Source: Desulfobacteraceae bacterium (GTDB lineage Bacteria; Desulfobacterota; Desulfobacteria; Desulfobacterales; Desulfobacteraceae). Taken from it: a DNA stretch of 48,780 nt. This document shows positions 17,013 to 24,983 of this stretch, in pieces (within the stretch, counting starts at the first letter, position 1; the number at the start of each line of letters is the position of its first letter). Both the position numbers and the translations under genes were made by a program. Below the pieces are notes generated by a model. That model saw only the letters and a program-made list of their open reading frames with translations. It was not told where the DNA came from and searched no databases. The stretch lies in contig JAAEMK010000859.1 of NCBI GenBank assembly GCA_024225635.1, positions 1 to 48,780 of the forward strand, read 5' to 3'.

Positions 17013-18020
17013 TTAGTTCTGGGGAGTGGTAAGACCGGCCACTTCATAGGGATTGGAACCTGCGGTGATCATCTCCTGGGCCATTTTTCCGGTTACCGGG
17101 AACTCTTTGGCTACGGTCACAAAACGCCGGGGTTCGTCAAGGTAGTCCACCAGGGCAAACACAAGGGCGACCTTGGGACTCTCCTTTGGCGCAAGTTTTC
17201 GCATCTTGTCAAAATCAAAGGAAAAGGCAACGCATTTGCCCGCCCCTGTTTTCTTGTCCGTGATTAAAAGCATGCCGGCCGGATTTTTCACAGTGATTCT
17301 ATCCTTCTGGGCCTGGGTCAGCTTCTTCACGATCATCCCCCGCTTGCCCGGGGTCAGGTCCAGGACCACCTGAAACGCATCCTCCTTGCACCAGATGGGA
17401 GAGGAGATCATGGTGTATCGCTCCCCCTGTTTCAAGGGGTATTGATCGAGGATCATCCTGGCGATCAGATAACCCGAGCTCACCCCGGGACAGAGGTGAT
17501 TGTGAAGCTCCGCACACTTGAGGTAGTCATAGGGTGCGCCAAGGGCCCAGGAACCGGCAATGGAGGCAATGGTAAAAAAATCGGGTTTACAGGCCAGCCC
17601 CTCCGTCTCCTTCCAGAACGCTTTGCTGGAGAGGTTTGACTGGGAAAGTTCAAGGCGCTCGATTGCAAAACCGTCATTTTTCATGGTCATGACCACGGCT
17701 TCCCCGGTGCTCCCCCGGAAAAGGGTTATGCTGAGGGGATAGAACTGGGCCCGCTGGAAAAAGAGCAGGTTCTGGTTGCCCACGGAACAGCCGGTCAGCT
17801 CCTGGATGGGGTTCAGATAATCGATCCCCGGCCGGCCGTTGCTCCGCACATAGGGCGCATTGGTCAGGCATAGGAGATCGGTGCTGCCCTTCACAGTCGA
17901 CAGGTCCGCCATGGCTTGGGAGATCATCCGGTTGAACCGGGAATCATCGGCCCCGGCCGGACCTATGGCAACAAGGGTAAGGACGATCATTGCAACAACA
18001 TGTTTGAACATTGGCTTCAT
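17013..18020 (-). CDS. Periplasmic FmdE-family protein
   Basis: This 335-residue protein has a signal peptide (MKPMFKHVVAMIVLTLV..., cleavage near GPAGA). Its FmdE domain spans roughly residues 155-265, with the family hallmark HNHLCPGVSSGYLIA, then SSPIWCKEDAFQVVLDLTPG with the second conserved Cys. FmdE was named after an operon for molybdenum formylmethanofuran dehydrogenase, but exported relatives are common near TonB receptors in sulfate reducers and are thought to handle a metal or metal complex. The Cys and His residues could bind metal. The ~110-residue N-terminal part has no recognised domain. It lies 14 bp upstream of the TonB receptor gene and 79 bp downstream of the flavin reductase gene. 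The transport link is inferred from context. Confidence 0.8.
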   Translation of the reverse strand: MKPMFKHVVAMIVLTLVAIGPAGADDSRFNRMISQAMADLSTVKGSTDLLCLTNAPYVRSNGRPGIDYLNPIQELTGCSVGNQNLLFFQRAQFYPLSITLFRGSTGEAVVMTMKNDGFAIERLELSQSNLSSKAFWKETEGLACKPDFFTIASIAGSWALGAPYDYLKCAELHNHLCPGVSSGYLIARMILDQYPLKQGERYTMISSPIWCKEDAFQVVLDLTPGKRGMIVKKLTQAQKDRITVKNPAGMLLITDKKTGAGKCVAFSFDFDKMRKLAPKESPKVALVFALVDYLDEPRRFVTVAKEFPVTGKMAQEMITAGSNPYEVAGLTTPQN

Positions 18021-18099
18021 CTCTATTCAACTCCTTTATCTGCTGTAAAAAAAATGGGGACGCCGGAACCCGTGGCACCCCCTTTCATAACCTGTTTTA

Positions 18100-18708
18100 T
18101 CAACTGTTCGAGGTCTTGGTGACGGGATCAACGCCGGTGGGAAACATGGCGGCAAAGGGTTCAAACCCCTGGGTCTCCTGAACCGTGCAGAAGTGCATCC
18201 CCTTTTTGCTGCCGGTCATCATCAGGGGAGCGGCCCTCTCCACATCAAGGTGATACGCCTCGTCAATGGCGTTGTCGTCCACCTCCAGGTGCAGCACCTT
18301 TCCCACCACAAGGCTGTAGGAAGCCTCCCTGTACTCCTTCACAAGGGAGCACTCCATCCAGGCGTAGCACCCCATGATGCCGGGGGCCTTGATGGTGGCG
18401 GACGGTTTTTCTTCAAGTCCCGCCACATCGAACTCGTCCACCTCGGGACCGGTCATCCTTGCCGTGGGAATGACGCTCTTCTCCATGGCAGCCCCGGCAA
18501 GGTTGATGACGAACTCCTTTGTCTCCCTGATGTTGGCCAGGGTGTCCCGCTTTTCGGCACTGGCGAAGGTGATGAGATCCAGGGGTCTCAGCACCGGCAT
18601 GATGCACGAATAGGGGGCGATGTTTCGAACGCCGTCGGCGCTCACGGTTGAGATGAATGTCACGGGGAGGGGCATGACCCCTTCCCTCATAAAAGGTTTG
18701 AGTATCAT
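18100..18708 (-). CDS. Flavin reductase-domain protein (flavoredoxin type)
   Basis: This 202-residue cytosolic FMN-binding split-barrel protein is expected to bind FMN and reduce flavin or pass electrons, as flavoredoxin does in Desulfovibrio. Typical features are PLPVTFISTVSADGVRNIAPYS at the start of the barrel, ITFASAEKRDTLANIRETKEFVIN in the flavin-binding part and a hydrophobic core strand SYSLVVGKVLHL. The start ATG at 18708 follows AAGGAGAA at ideal distance; the open frame extends 17 codons further without a ribosome site. It is the first gene of the probable flavin reductase-FmdE-TonB receptor operon. Its leader contains a complete intrinsic terminator about 100 bp upstream, so its expression may be controlled by attenuation. 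Confidence 0.82.
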   Translation of the reverse strand: MILKPFMREGVMPLPVTFISTVSADGVRNIAPYSCIMPVLRPLDLITFASAEKRDTLANIRETKEFVINLAGAAMEKSVIPTARMTGPEVDEFDVAGLEEKPSATIKAPGIMGCYAWMECSLVKEYREASYSLVVGKVLHLEVDDNAIDEAYHLDVERAAPLMMTGSKKGMHFCTVQETQGFEPFAAMFPTGVDPVTKTSNS

Positions 18709-18757
18709 AATAGTTCTCCTTATGTTCCAGGGCCTGAAAACCATGAATCGGACAGGC

Positions 18758-18789
18758 AATAAGCTAATAAGCTAATAAGCTAATAAGCT
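18758..18789. repeat. Four tandem copies of AATAAGCT
   Basis: Four exact 8-bp units in a row lie between the leader terminator and the flavin reductase gene. This is a simple-sequence repeat that could change length by slippage. Unit length 8 is not a multiple of three but the repeat is outside any gene, so an effect would act on spacing. Confidence 0.85.
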
Positions 18790-18806
18790 AAGCCTGACCC
18801 CATTAC

Positions 18807-18859
18807 AAAAAAAAAGCCACAAAGGACCATAGACTGTCAGTCTAGGCCTTCATGGCTTT
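18807..18859 (-). terminator. Intrinsic terminator in the flavin reductase leader (attenuator or sRNA end)
   Basis: On the minus strand a long interrupted hairpin (AAAGCCA at the base, AAGG/CCTT next, and a TAGACT/AGTCTA tip) is followed by nine U residues (A run at 18807-18815). It lies in the ~400-bp gap between divergent genes, about 100 bp before the flavin reductase start. Further upstream on the same strand are a small hairpin GACATTTTGAAGATGTC and a TTGACA hexamer at 18958-18953, though no well-spaced -10 box was found. A terminator in front of a gene suggests either riboswitch-like attenuation or a ~110-nt small RNA. Confidence 0.65.
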
Positions 18860-19108
18860 GGATTCTTTCTTTATTTACTACCGGTTGTCGCTCTTTTTCC
18901 GACATCTTCAAAATGTCTTTTACTTAAGTCTTCTATTATACGAATTCCAGGGTGTCAACATAATAATTCCTTTTTTTTCCATCACCCAACCCTGACCGAT
19001 TCCTAATAAAATCCTTACACGGCTATACTACTTATTCCCTGTTTTTTTTTCTGATTCATGCCCCTCCGGTAAAAGACGAGGGGGGCGCCATTATAATAAG
19101 GATACACC

Positions 19109-20920
19109 ATGGTTGAACTAACAGATAGCACCTGGATATCACGGCTCGGTTTCATCGACTTCGCGTTCCAGCCCATTGTCAACATCCACACGGGAACGGC
19201 CTTTGGATTCGAGGCCCTCCTCAGGAACCACGAGGCTGCGGGATTTGCCACCATCGACGCCCTCTTTGACCAGGCATTTAAAGAGGGGATGCTTCACCAG
19301 GTGGATCTTGTGCTCAGGAAAAAGGCCCTGGCCAAATTTTCCGCTTTTAAACAGGACTGCCCGGTCAAGCTCTTCTTCAACCTGGACAACCGCCTCCTGG
19401 ACTCCGGGGACTACGCCCCGGGCAACACCCTGGCAACCCTGGAAAGCTATGGTTATTCCCAGGACGATGTCTGCTTTGAAATCAGTGAAAAGCACAAGAT
19501 CTATGACTCCGCAGATGCGTCAAAGACCCTGGCCGCATACCGGTCCCAGGGGTTCAAGATTGCCGTGGACGATTGCGGGGCCGGTTTTTCCGGACTCCAG
19601 CTCCTCTATTACACAGAACCCGATTACATCAAGATCGACCGGTTTTTCATCCAAAACCTTGCAGGCGACCCAAAAAAGCGGTTGCTCGTCTCCACCATCG
19701 TCAACCTTGCACACTTCATGGGCTGCCTTGTCATGGCCGAAGGGGTGGAAACCCCGGACGAGTTCAACAGCTGCAGGGAGATCGGCTGCGACATGGTCCA
19801 GGGCTATCATATCCAGCGCCCCACCCTGGACACAGGAGCCCTCAAGACCCGGTACCCGGAGGTCAAGCCCCTCACCGGCCGGGACCGGCGCAACAGCGCC
19901 TCCAAAGACCGATCCCTGATCAAGACCCAGATCAACCCGGTCCGGCCGGTCTATTCCGACTGCGACATCATCACCCTGTTCGAGAAGTTCAGGACCGGGG
20001 AGGATGCCTCGTTCTTTCCCGTTGTCAACCACTATAACGAGCCCCTGGGCATCATCCGGGACACGGCGTTCAAGGATTTCATCTTCTCGAAATTCGGACG
20101 CCAGCTCCTGGAGAATCCCGCCTTTGGCCGGGACATCAGCCGCTTCATCACAAAGCTTCCCATTGCCGACATCCACTCCTCCGTGGAAAAACTGATCGAG
20201 GTCTACACCCAGTACAACGGCCACGAGGGGCTTTTGATCGTGGACAACATGAAGTACCTGGGATATTTGAGTCCCCATTCCCTTCTCCGGATGATCAACG
20301 AGAAAAACCTCAACATTGCAAGGAACCAGAACCCCCTCACACGGCTGCCCGGCAACGCCCTGATCCACGACTATTTTGCAGAGGCCCTGGCAGACATCAC
20401 ATCGGGCTATCTTCTCATCTATTTTGATTTTGACAACTTCAAGTCCTACAACGACACCTACGGTTTCAGAAACGGCGACCGGCTGCTGCTCATGTTCTCG
20501 GACATGCTCAAAAAGGCAAGCCTTGGCGAAAACCGATTTGCCGGCCATGTGGGGGGAGACGATTTTTTCATGGGCATACAGGGAGAAGCAATTGAACCGG
20601 TTGAAGCGGAGATGAAAGCATTTGCCGAGACCTTCAGGCGGAACGCGGAGAGCTTTTACGACCGGGAAGCCATCACAAAGGGGTATTGCGTGGCCAAAGA
20701 CAGAAACGGGGCCATACGGGAAATTCCCCTTGTGACCGTGAGCACCGCCATCCTCGAGCTGCCCGGCCATGGGGACCGCTCCTGCTCCATGGAGCAGGTG
20801 AGCCTGATCATCGCCGACCTCAAGAAACAGGCAAAGGGGGCGGCCACAAAACTCTGCTCCGCCACCATCCTGGATTATTCCCTGGCGAAAACCGTTGACC
20901 CCCAGGCCCAATGGGGCTAA
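19109..20920 (+). CDS. EAL - CBS - GGDEF c-di-GMP turnover protein
   Basis: This 603-residue cytosolic protein has an N-terminal phosphodiesterase domain at ~10-245 with the expected catalytic residues: Glu in FEALLR, Asn in FNLDNR, Glu in FEISEK, the Asp pair in AVDDCGAGFSG, Lys in IKIDR and Glu in AEGVET. A CBS-pair-like regulatory region spans ~270-400. The C-terminal diguanylate cyclase domain at ~410-590 has an intact GGDDF motif at 482-486. Both enzymatic halves therefore look competent; CBS domains commonly bind adenine nucleotides, so energy status may set the balance. AAGGA lies just upstream of the ATG. It is divergent from the flavin reductase operon and 40 bp before the alpha-hydroxy-acid dehydrogenase gene. 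The order (EAL first, GGDEF last) with a CBS linker is a known arrangement. Confidence 0.9.
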   Translation: MVELTDSTWISRLGFIDFAFQPIVNIHTGTAFGFEALLRNHEAAGFATIDALFDQAFKEGMLHQVDLVLRKKALAKFSAFKQDCPVKLFFNLDNRLLDSGDYAPGNTLATLESYGYSQDDVCFEISEKHKIYDSADASKTLAAYRSQGFKIAVDDCGAGFSGLQLLYYTEPDYIKIDRFFIQNLAGDPKKRLLVSTIVNLAHFMGCLVMAEGVETPDEFNSCREIGCDMVQGYHIQRPTLDTGALKTRYPEVKPLTGRDRRNSASKDRSLIKTQINPVRPVYSDCDIITLFEKFRTGEDASFFPVVNHYNEPLGIIRDTAFKDFIFSKFGRQLLENPAFGRDISRFITKLPIADIHSSVEKLIEVYTQYNGHEGLLIVDNMKYLGYLSPHSLLRMINEKNLNIARNQNPLTRLPGNALIHDYFAEALADITSGYLLIYFDFDNFKSYNDTYGFRNGDRLLLMFSDMLKKASLGENRFAGHVGGDDFFMGIQGEAIEPVEAEMKAFAETFRRNAESFYDREAITKGYCVAKDRNGAIREIPLVTVSTAILELPGHGDRSCSMEQVSLIIADLKKQAKGAATKLCSATILDYSLAKTVDPQAQWG

Positions 20921-20960
20921 AAACAGACCTTAACAAATTAACTCACAACCAAAGGATGGT

Positions 20961-21971
20961 ATGATGAAAACCATACATGACAATGCAAGAAAACTGATGA
21001 AGGGATTCTGCCGGGTCTGCCCCCGGTGCAACGGCAAGGCCTGTGCCGGGGAAGTACCGGGAATGGGCGGGCTTGGCACCGGCGGATCGTTCAGGGCCAA
21101 CCTGGAAGCCCTGGACAGCCTGCGCTTCAACATGCGGCTCATCCATGACGTGTCCGAGCCCGACACCACAACCTCGCTCCTCGGCATGGACCTTGCCCTG
21201 CCCGTTCTTGCCGCCCCCATCGGCGGTGTCAGTTTCAACATGGGCGGAGGTATCTCCGAGCAGGAATATATCCAGGCCGTGGTCCGGGGTTGCGAATCAA
21301 AGGGCATCCTTGGGTGCACCGGAGACGGGGTGCCTGCCATCATCCATGAATCGGGATTTGAGGCGATCCGGTCGGTGAAGGGAAAAGCCATACCCTTTAT
21401 AAAACCCTGGGAGGATAAGGAGCTGTTTGAAAAGCTTGAAAAAGCGGAACAGACAGGGGCGGATATCGTGGGAATGGATATCGATGCCGCGGGACTTATC
21501 ACACTAAAGAAGATGGGACGCCCGGTAAGCCCCAAGGGCCTCGATGCCCTCAAAAAGATCATCAAATCCACCTCCATGAAATTCATCCTCAAGGGGGTGA
21601 TGACGCCGGACGAGGCCCTGCTGGCCGTGGAAGCCGGGGCCGATGCCATTGTGGTCTCCAACCATGGGGGCCGGGTGTTTGATCACACCCCGGGGGCTGC
21701 CCGGGTGCTGCCCGGCATCGTTGACAAGGTGAAAGGAAAAATCGCCATCCTTGCGGACGGCGGTGTCAGAACCGGCGGCGATGTGCTGAAGCTTGTCGCC
21801 CTTGGCGCCGATGCCGTGATGATCGGCCGCCCGTTCTCCATCGCCTGTGTCGGCGGTCTCCGGGAAGGCGTCGAAACCCTCATCGACACCATCCATGGGG
21901 AACTCAAACAGAGCATGGTGTTGACCGGAACCGCCTCCATCAAGGCGGCAAGCCCGTCAATCCTGGTTTAA
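20961..21971 (+). CDS. FMN-dependent alpha-hydroxy-acid dehydrogenase family protein
   Basis: This 336-residue cytosolic TIM-barrel flavoprotein belongs to the family that includes lactate dehydrogenase, glycolate oxidase and related enzymes oxidising 2-hydroxy acids. The barrel start PVLAAPIGG, the SNHGGRVFDHTPGA segment with the catalytic His, and the FMN phosphate-binding ILADGGVRTGGDVLKLVALGADAVMIGRP region are clear. The N-terminus carries a Cys cluster (FCRVCPRCNGKACAGE) with four Cys, absent from classical family members and perhaps a metal site. AAGGATGGT precedes the ATG pair; the first ATG is taken. It ends with a 4-bp tail-to-tail overlap with the cyclodeaminase gene. With the nearby LUD gene, it suggests 2-hydroxy acid metabolism, though the substrate is not known. 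Confidence 0.85.
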   Translation: MMKTIHDNARKLMKGFCRVCPRCNGKACAGEVPGMGGLGTGGSFRANLEALDSLRFNMRLIHDVSEPDTTTSLLGMDLALPVLAAPIGGVSFNMGGGISEQEYIQAVVRGCESKGILGCTGDGVPAIIHESGFEAIRSVKGKAIPFIKPWEDKELFEKLEKAEQTGADIVGMDIDAAGLITLKKMGRPVSPKGLDALKKIIKSTSMKFILKGVMTPDEALLAVEAGADAIVVSNHGGRVFDHTPGAARVLPGIVDKVKGKIAILADGGVRTGGDVLKLVALGADAVMIGRPFSIACVGGLREGVETLIDTIHGELKQSMVLTGTASIKAASPSILV

Positions 21972-22540
21972 TCCGTAAGCAGGGAGAGGGCCTTTGTATA
22001 TCTGAATGCGGCCTCTTCCTGCACCATGGCGATCTTATCCAGGTAGATCTTGCGTTTCAATTCGTCGCTGATCTGCATCACATTGCTTCGACAGACGTGG
22101 AGGGTGGCCCGGGCCGCCCCGTTCACAAGCTCCGCCGACACCAGCAGATGGGGCTTGAAGCTGTCGGACAGCACCCCGTTAAGCCGCCCTGCCCAGTCAA
22201 ACACTTCCATGGCCCGTGTAACCATGTCCATGCTGATGGTGAGGATATTGCTGAGACTCTCGTTTTTAAGCCTGGAATCGCCGATTTTAACAAACTTGGA
22301 ATAGGAAGCGTAAGCCAAACCGTCCTGGCACACAAAATCGGAGAAATCGCGTTCAAGGCGTTCAATGGATCGTCTGAAAACCTGGAAGTTGCTCTCATGT
22401 TCCGCCTCTTCCTGTTTTTGGACCATCTCGGACCGAAGGGCCTTGAGCATGAGGTTTATGCCAAGGCAGCAAGTATAGGCAGATACGGACCCTCCCGCGG
22501 GAACAGAGCCTTTCCCTCTCACATCCTTCAGAAATTCCAT
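21968..22540 (-). CDS. Cyclodeaminase/cyclohydrolase family protein (FTCD C-terminal type)
   Basis: This 190-residue all-helical protein belongs to the formiminotetrahydrofolate cyclodeaminase/methenyltetrahydrofolate cyclohydrolase (FchA-like) family, which converts folate one-carbon intermediates. The N-terminal FLKDVRGKGSVPAGGSVSAYTCCLG matches the family's Pro-Gly-Gly-Ser signature, and the rest has the expected length and helix pattern. ATG 22540 was chosen because AAGGAGG sits just upstream, inside the codons of a slightly longer reading frame starting at 22555. It is convergent with the hydroxy-acid dehydrogenase gene (stops overlap by 3-4 bp) and divergent from the LUD gene. It likely serves one-carbon folate metabolism, common in Wood-Ljungdahl-using sulfate reducers; the specific reaction is not proven. 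Confidence 0.8.
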   Translation of the reverse strand: MEFLKDVRGKGSVPAGGSVSAYTCCLGINLMLKALRSEMVQKQEEAEHESNFQVFRRSIERLERDFSDFVCQDGLAYASYSKFVKIGDSRLKNESLSNILTISMDMVTRAMEVFDWAGRLNGVLSDSFKPHLLVSAELVNGAARATLHVCRSNVMQISDELKRKIYLDKIAMVQEEAAFRYTKALSLLTD

Positions 22541-22816
22541 GAAACCCTCCTTCATGATTCTAATGGTGGTTGACGATGTGATTCAAGTTTTGAAGGGATA
22601 CACTGACATTTATATCGCCGCCCCCGTTTTTTAGCAAGGTGTAATTTCGCCGACATCGGCAGTCCTCCGGGTCAACCCCGTTCTTAGGGCGACACGCCGA
22701 GAATAAAGATGAATCGTACAAAATCTTGACATACACCATAATTGATGACATTTTGTCATCCTTTGATTCAACGGGTTTTCTGAACCGGATATAAATTATA
22801 TAAATAAGGATCAATC

Positions 22817-23470
22817 ATGAAAAATCCAGTGGAGCATTTTCACGCCCTGCGGCTCGACGAACTGAAAACCGCCCTTGAGGCCAACAATTTTGAGGTATGG
22901 ATTGCCGATACCGCCGTCCAGGCAAAAGAGATCGTGATCAACGAGATCATTCCCCGCTCCAATCCCCAAACCATCTCCTGGGGAGGTTCCATGACCTTCA
23001 TGGACACCGGCATCGAAGAAGCCCTCAACACCCTTGACGGCGCCACCGTCATCAACAAAAACGAACCGGGCATCTCCAAAGAGGAGAAAGCGGAGCGGAT
23101 CAAGGCCGCCATGACGGCCGGGCTCTACTTTACCGGGACCAACGCGGTCACGGAAAAAGGGCAGCTGGTCAACCTCGACATGGTCGGCAACCGGGTGGGC
23201 GCCCTCACCTTCGGCCCCCGGGAGGTGGTTGTTCTATTGGGACAAAACAAGCTCGTGCCGGATCTGGAATCGGCCATGGCCCGCATCAAGGATTATGCGG
23301 CGCCAACCAATGCCATGCGCCTCGACATGAAGACCCCCTGCGCAAAAACAGGCCGATGCACGGACTGCAGCAGCCCGGCCCGCATTTGCAACACCTGGAC
23401 CATCACGGAAAAATCCTTTCCCCCCAAACGGATCAAGGTGATCCTGATCCGCCAGGACCTGGGACTATAG
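22817..23470 (+). CDS. LUD-domain protein (LutC/YkgG-like)
   Basis: This 217-residue cytosolic protein is of the LUD superfamily found in lactate utilisation proteins LutB and LutC. Recognisable parts are ISWGGSMTFMDTGIEEAL, the TGTNAVTEKGQLVNLD motif, GNRVGALTFGPREVVVLLGQNK and the C-terminal Cys-rich segment with CAKTGRCTDC and ARICNTW. The four or five C-terminal Cys may bind a metal or Fe-S centre. AAGGA is 6 bp ahead of the ATG, and the 5' region is AT-rich (ATATAAATTATATAAATA near 22790), fitting a promoter. It has its own terminator-like hairpin after the stop. Stand-alone LUD proteins of this type are frequent in anaerobes and their exact role is unsettled. Confidence 0.85.
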   Translation: MKNPVEHFHALRLDELKTALEANNFEVWIADTAVQAKEIVINEIIPRSNPQTISWGGSMTFMDTGIEEALNTLDGATVINKNEPGISKEEKAERIKAAMTAGLYFTGTNAVTEKGQLVNLDMVGNRVGALTFGPREVVVLLGQNKLVPDLESAMARIKDYAAPTNAMRLDMKTPCAKTGRCTDCSSPARICNTWTITEKSFPPKRIKVILIRQDLGL

Positions 23471-23476
23471 CAAGGT

Positions 23477-23505
23477 GGGGGGGATCGGTGTAATGAATCC
23501 CCCCC
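23477..23505. terminator. GC-rich hairpin after the LUD gene
   Basis: Nine-base arms GGGGGGGAT and ATCCCCCCC surround an 11-base loop, starting 6 bp after the stop codon. There is no U tract downstream on the plus strand, so termination efficiency is uncertain. Confidence 0.55.
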
Positions 23506-23672
23506 AATTCCAAGACGTCATTGACATCAACCCGGTGCTCACGTATAGAAACAATAAGATTTCCTATCTTTTTTCATATCGGATGACAAAAAATCGGCTG
23601 GCGGAAATCAATCTTATTTGATTTTATAAACGTTACGCCGGCATTCTTTGACCAATCTGGGAGGAACCTTCC

Positions 23673-24377
23673 ATGGTAGAAAGTAAACGGGCCGCAAGGG
23701 CCGGAGGCGGCTATCATACAGAGATCCGGAGATGGCGGAAAGAATCTCCTTTGCAATGGAAAATCGCTTTACTGAAAAACATAAGCTCAGGTGGAATTCT
23801 TTTCAGTTCCCATGAAGACTTAGCGGTTGATGAGATCATCGAGTTCAAAATCATCTTACCGTCTGCGGATGATGCTATCCATTGCCGGGGAATGGTTAAA
23901 CGGGTCCCGGGAGGGCCGCCGGTACCGGAAGGATCAATCGGTGCGCCTCTTTTTGAGGTTGCCGCCGAATTCACGGAAATTGAAGTTTCCATGAAAGCAG
24001 CCCTGGAACGGTTCGCGGAAGAACATCGTATTTTATTAGAAAGAGCCGAAAGGGCCAGGGGTGGATTCGCCGTAAGTGTCAGGAACGGCCACCCCTCCTC
24101 TGATTGGGATATAGTGACATTACGGGATGTGAGTTCAAGCGGTCTTATCTTTAACTGTAATGAACCCGATCCCCCCCGGGGAAATATAGACCTTATTCTC
24201 CACTTTTTACCTGAAGAAAGATTCTGTCAGGGTGAAGTCGTTCGAATCGAGGAGAATTCGCCCAAGGGATTGAATGTGGGGGATAATATCCATGGTGTCG
24301 CGGTCCGGTTCAATGATCTCAACAACGACACCAAAGGTATGATAGACCTTTTTGTAAATAGATTTATGAAATCCTGA
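23673..24377 (+). CDS. Tandem PilZ-domain c-di-GMP receptor
   Basis: This 234-residue cytosolic protein has two PilZ-like modules. The first (~1-110) has an Arg-containing N-terminus and LKNISSGGILF, fitting the (D/N)xSxxG signature. The second (~122-234) has RARGGFAVSVRNG and LRDVSSSGLIF with the same signature. PilZ domains bind c-di-GMP and act as effectors of motility, exopolysaccharide or transcription. The Arg motif of the first module is near the N-terminus (SKRAAR) rather than in the classical RxxxR, so binding needs a test. GGGAGGAACC precedes the ATG. It is the third c-di-GMP-related gene of the window, after the two cyclase-bearing genes, and is followed 33 bp later by a flavin reductase gene. 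Confidence 0.75.
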   Translation: MVESKRAARAGGGYHTEIRRWRKESPLQWKIALLKNISSGGILFSSHEDLAVDEIIEFKIILPSADDAIHCRGMVKRVPGGPPVPEGSIGAPLFEVAAEFTEIEVSMKAALERFAEEHRILLERAERARGGFAVSVRNGHPSSDWDIVTLRDVSSSGLIFNCNEPDPPRGNIDLILHFLPEERFCQGEVVRIEENSPKGLNVGDNIHGVAVRFNDLNNDTKGMIDLFVNRFMKS

Positions 24378-24410
24378 CTATGATCCCGGTTAATTTTTTG
24401 GAGGACACCC

Positions 24411-24971
24411 ATGAAAAAGCTTGGTCCGGTCAACGCACTCTATCCCATGCCCACCACCCTGGTGGGATCAACCGTCAATGGAAAACCCAACTTTCTTACC
24501 GTGGCCCATGTGGGCATTTTCAACCACGGCACCCCGCAATACCTTTCCATCGGGCTTTACCAGAACCATTACAGCAATGCCGGTATACGGGAAAACAAGG
24601 CGTTTTCCATCTGCCTGCCCTCCCGGGACCTGATGGTAAAGACCGATTACTGCGGGATCATGACCGGTAAGAAGACCGACAAAGCCGCTCTTTTTACCGT
24701 GTTTTACGGAAAAACAAAACACGCGCCCATGATCGAAGAGTGCCCCGTCAACATGGAGCTGACCCTCAAGGATATCCTCCATTATGAAAAGCATGACATC
24801 TTTGTCGGTGAGCTTGTGGAGACCCACGTGTCAGAGGAAGTCCTCTCCGGGGAGAAGATCGACATCCAAAAAGTATCCCCCCTGCTGTTTGACATGGCAA
24901 GCAAAGAATACTGGACCCTGGGACCATCCGCCGGCAAATGCTGGCATGAAGGCAAAGCCCTGAAACCATAG
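24411..24971 (+). CDS. Flavin reductase family protein (flavoredoxin type)
   Basis: This 186-residue FMN-binding split-barrel protein is of the flavin reductase/flavoredoxin family. Features are PMPTTLVGSTVNGKPNFLTV at the first strands, GLYQNHYSNAGIRENKAFSICLPS in the flavin-binding part and a CGIMTGKKTDKAALF segment. The short Cys-bearing C-terminus (GKCWHEGKALKP) and KTDKA motif are typical of this subgroup in anaerobes. It is cytosolic and probably passes electrons from reduced pyridine nucleotides or ferredoxin to flavin. GGAGG lies 10 bp before the ATG. It is only distantly similar to the other flavin reductase at 18100-18708. Tail-to-tail with the threonyl editing-domain gene. Confidence 0.83.
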   Translation: MKKLGPVNALYPMPTTLVGSTVNGKPNFLTVAHVGIFNHGTPQYLSIGLYQNHYSNAGIRENKAFSICLPSRDLMVKTDYCGIMTGKKTDKAALFTVFYGKTKHAPMIEECPVNMELTLKDILHYEKHDIFVGELVETHVSEEVLSGEKIDIQKVSPLLFDMASKEYWTLGPSAGKCWHEGKALKP

Positions 24972-24983
24972 AAACAGGGCGGG

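Noticed and set aside
18935-18958. TTGACA and TATAAT pair on the minus strand upstream of the attenuator
   Set aside because: Only 12 bp separate them, too short for a sigma-70 promoter, so no promoter is called.
19520-20911. 463-residue minus-strand ORF opposite the EAL-CBS-GGDEF gene
   Set aside because: It is an antisense shadow of a well-supported gene; its sequence has no recognisable domain.
22560-22814. 84-residue minus-strand ORF
   Set aside because: Low complexity, no ribosome site, no homology pattern, and it fills the divergent promoter gap upstream of the LUD gene.
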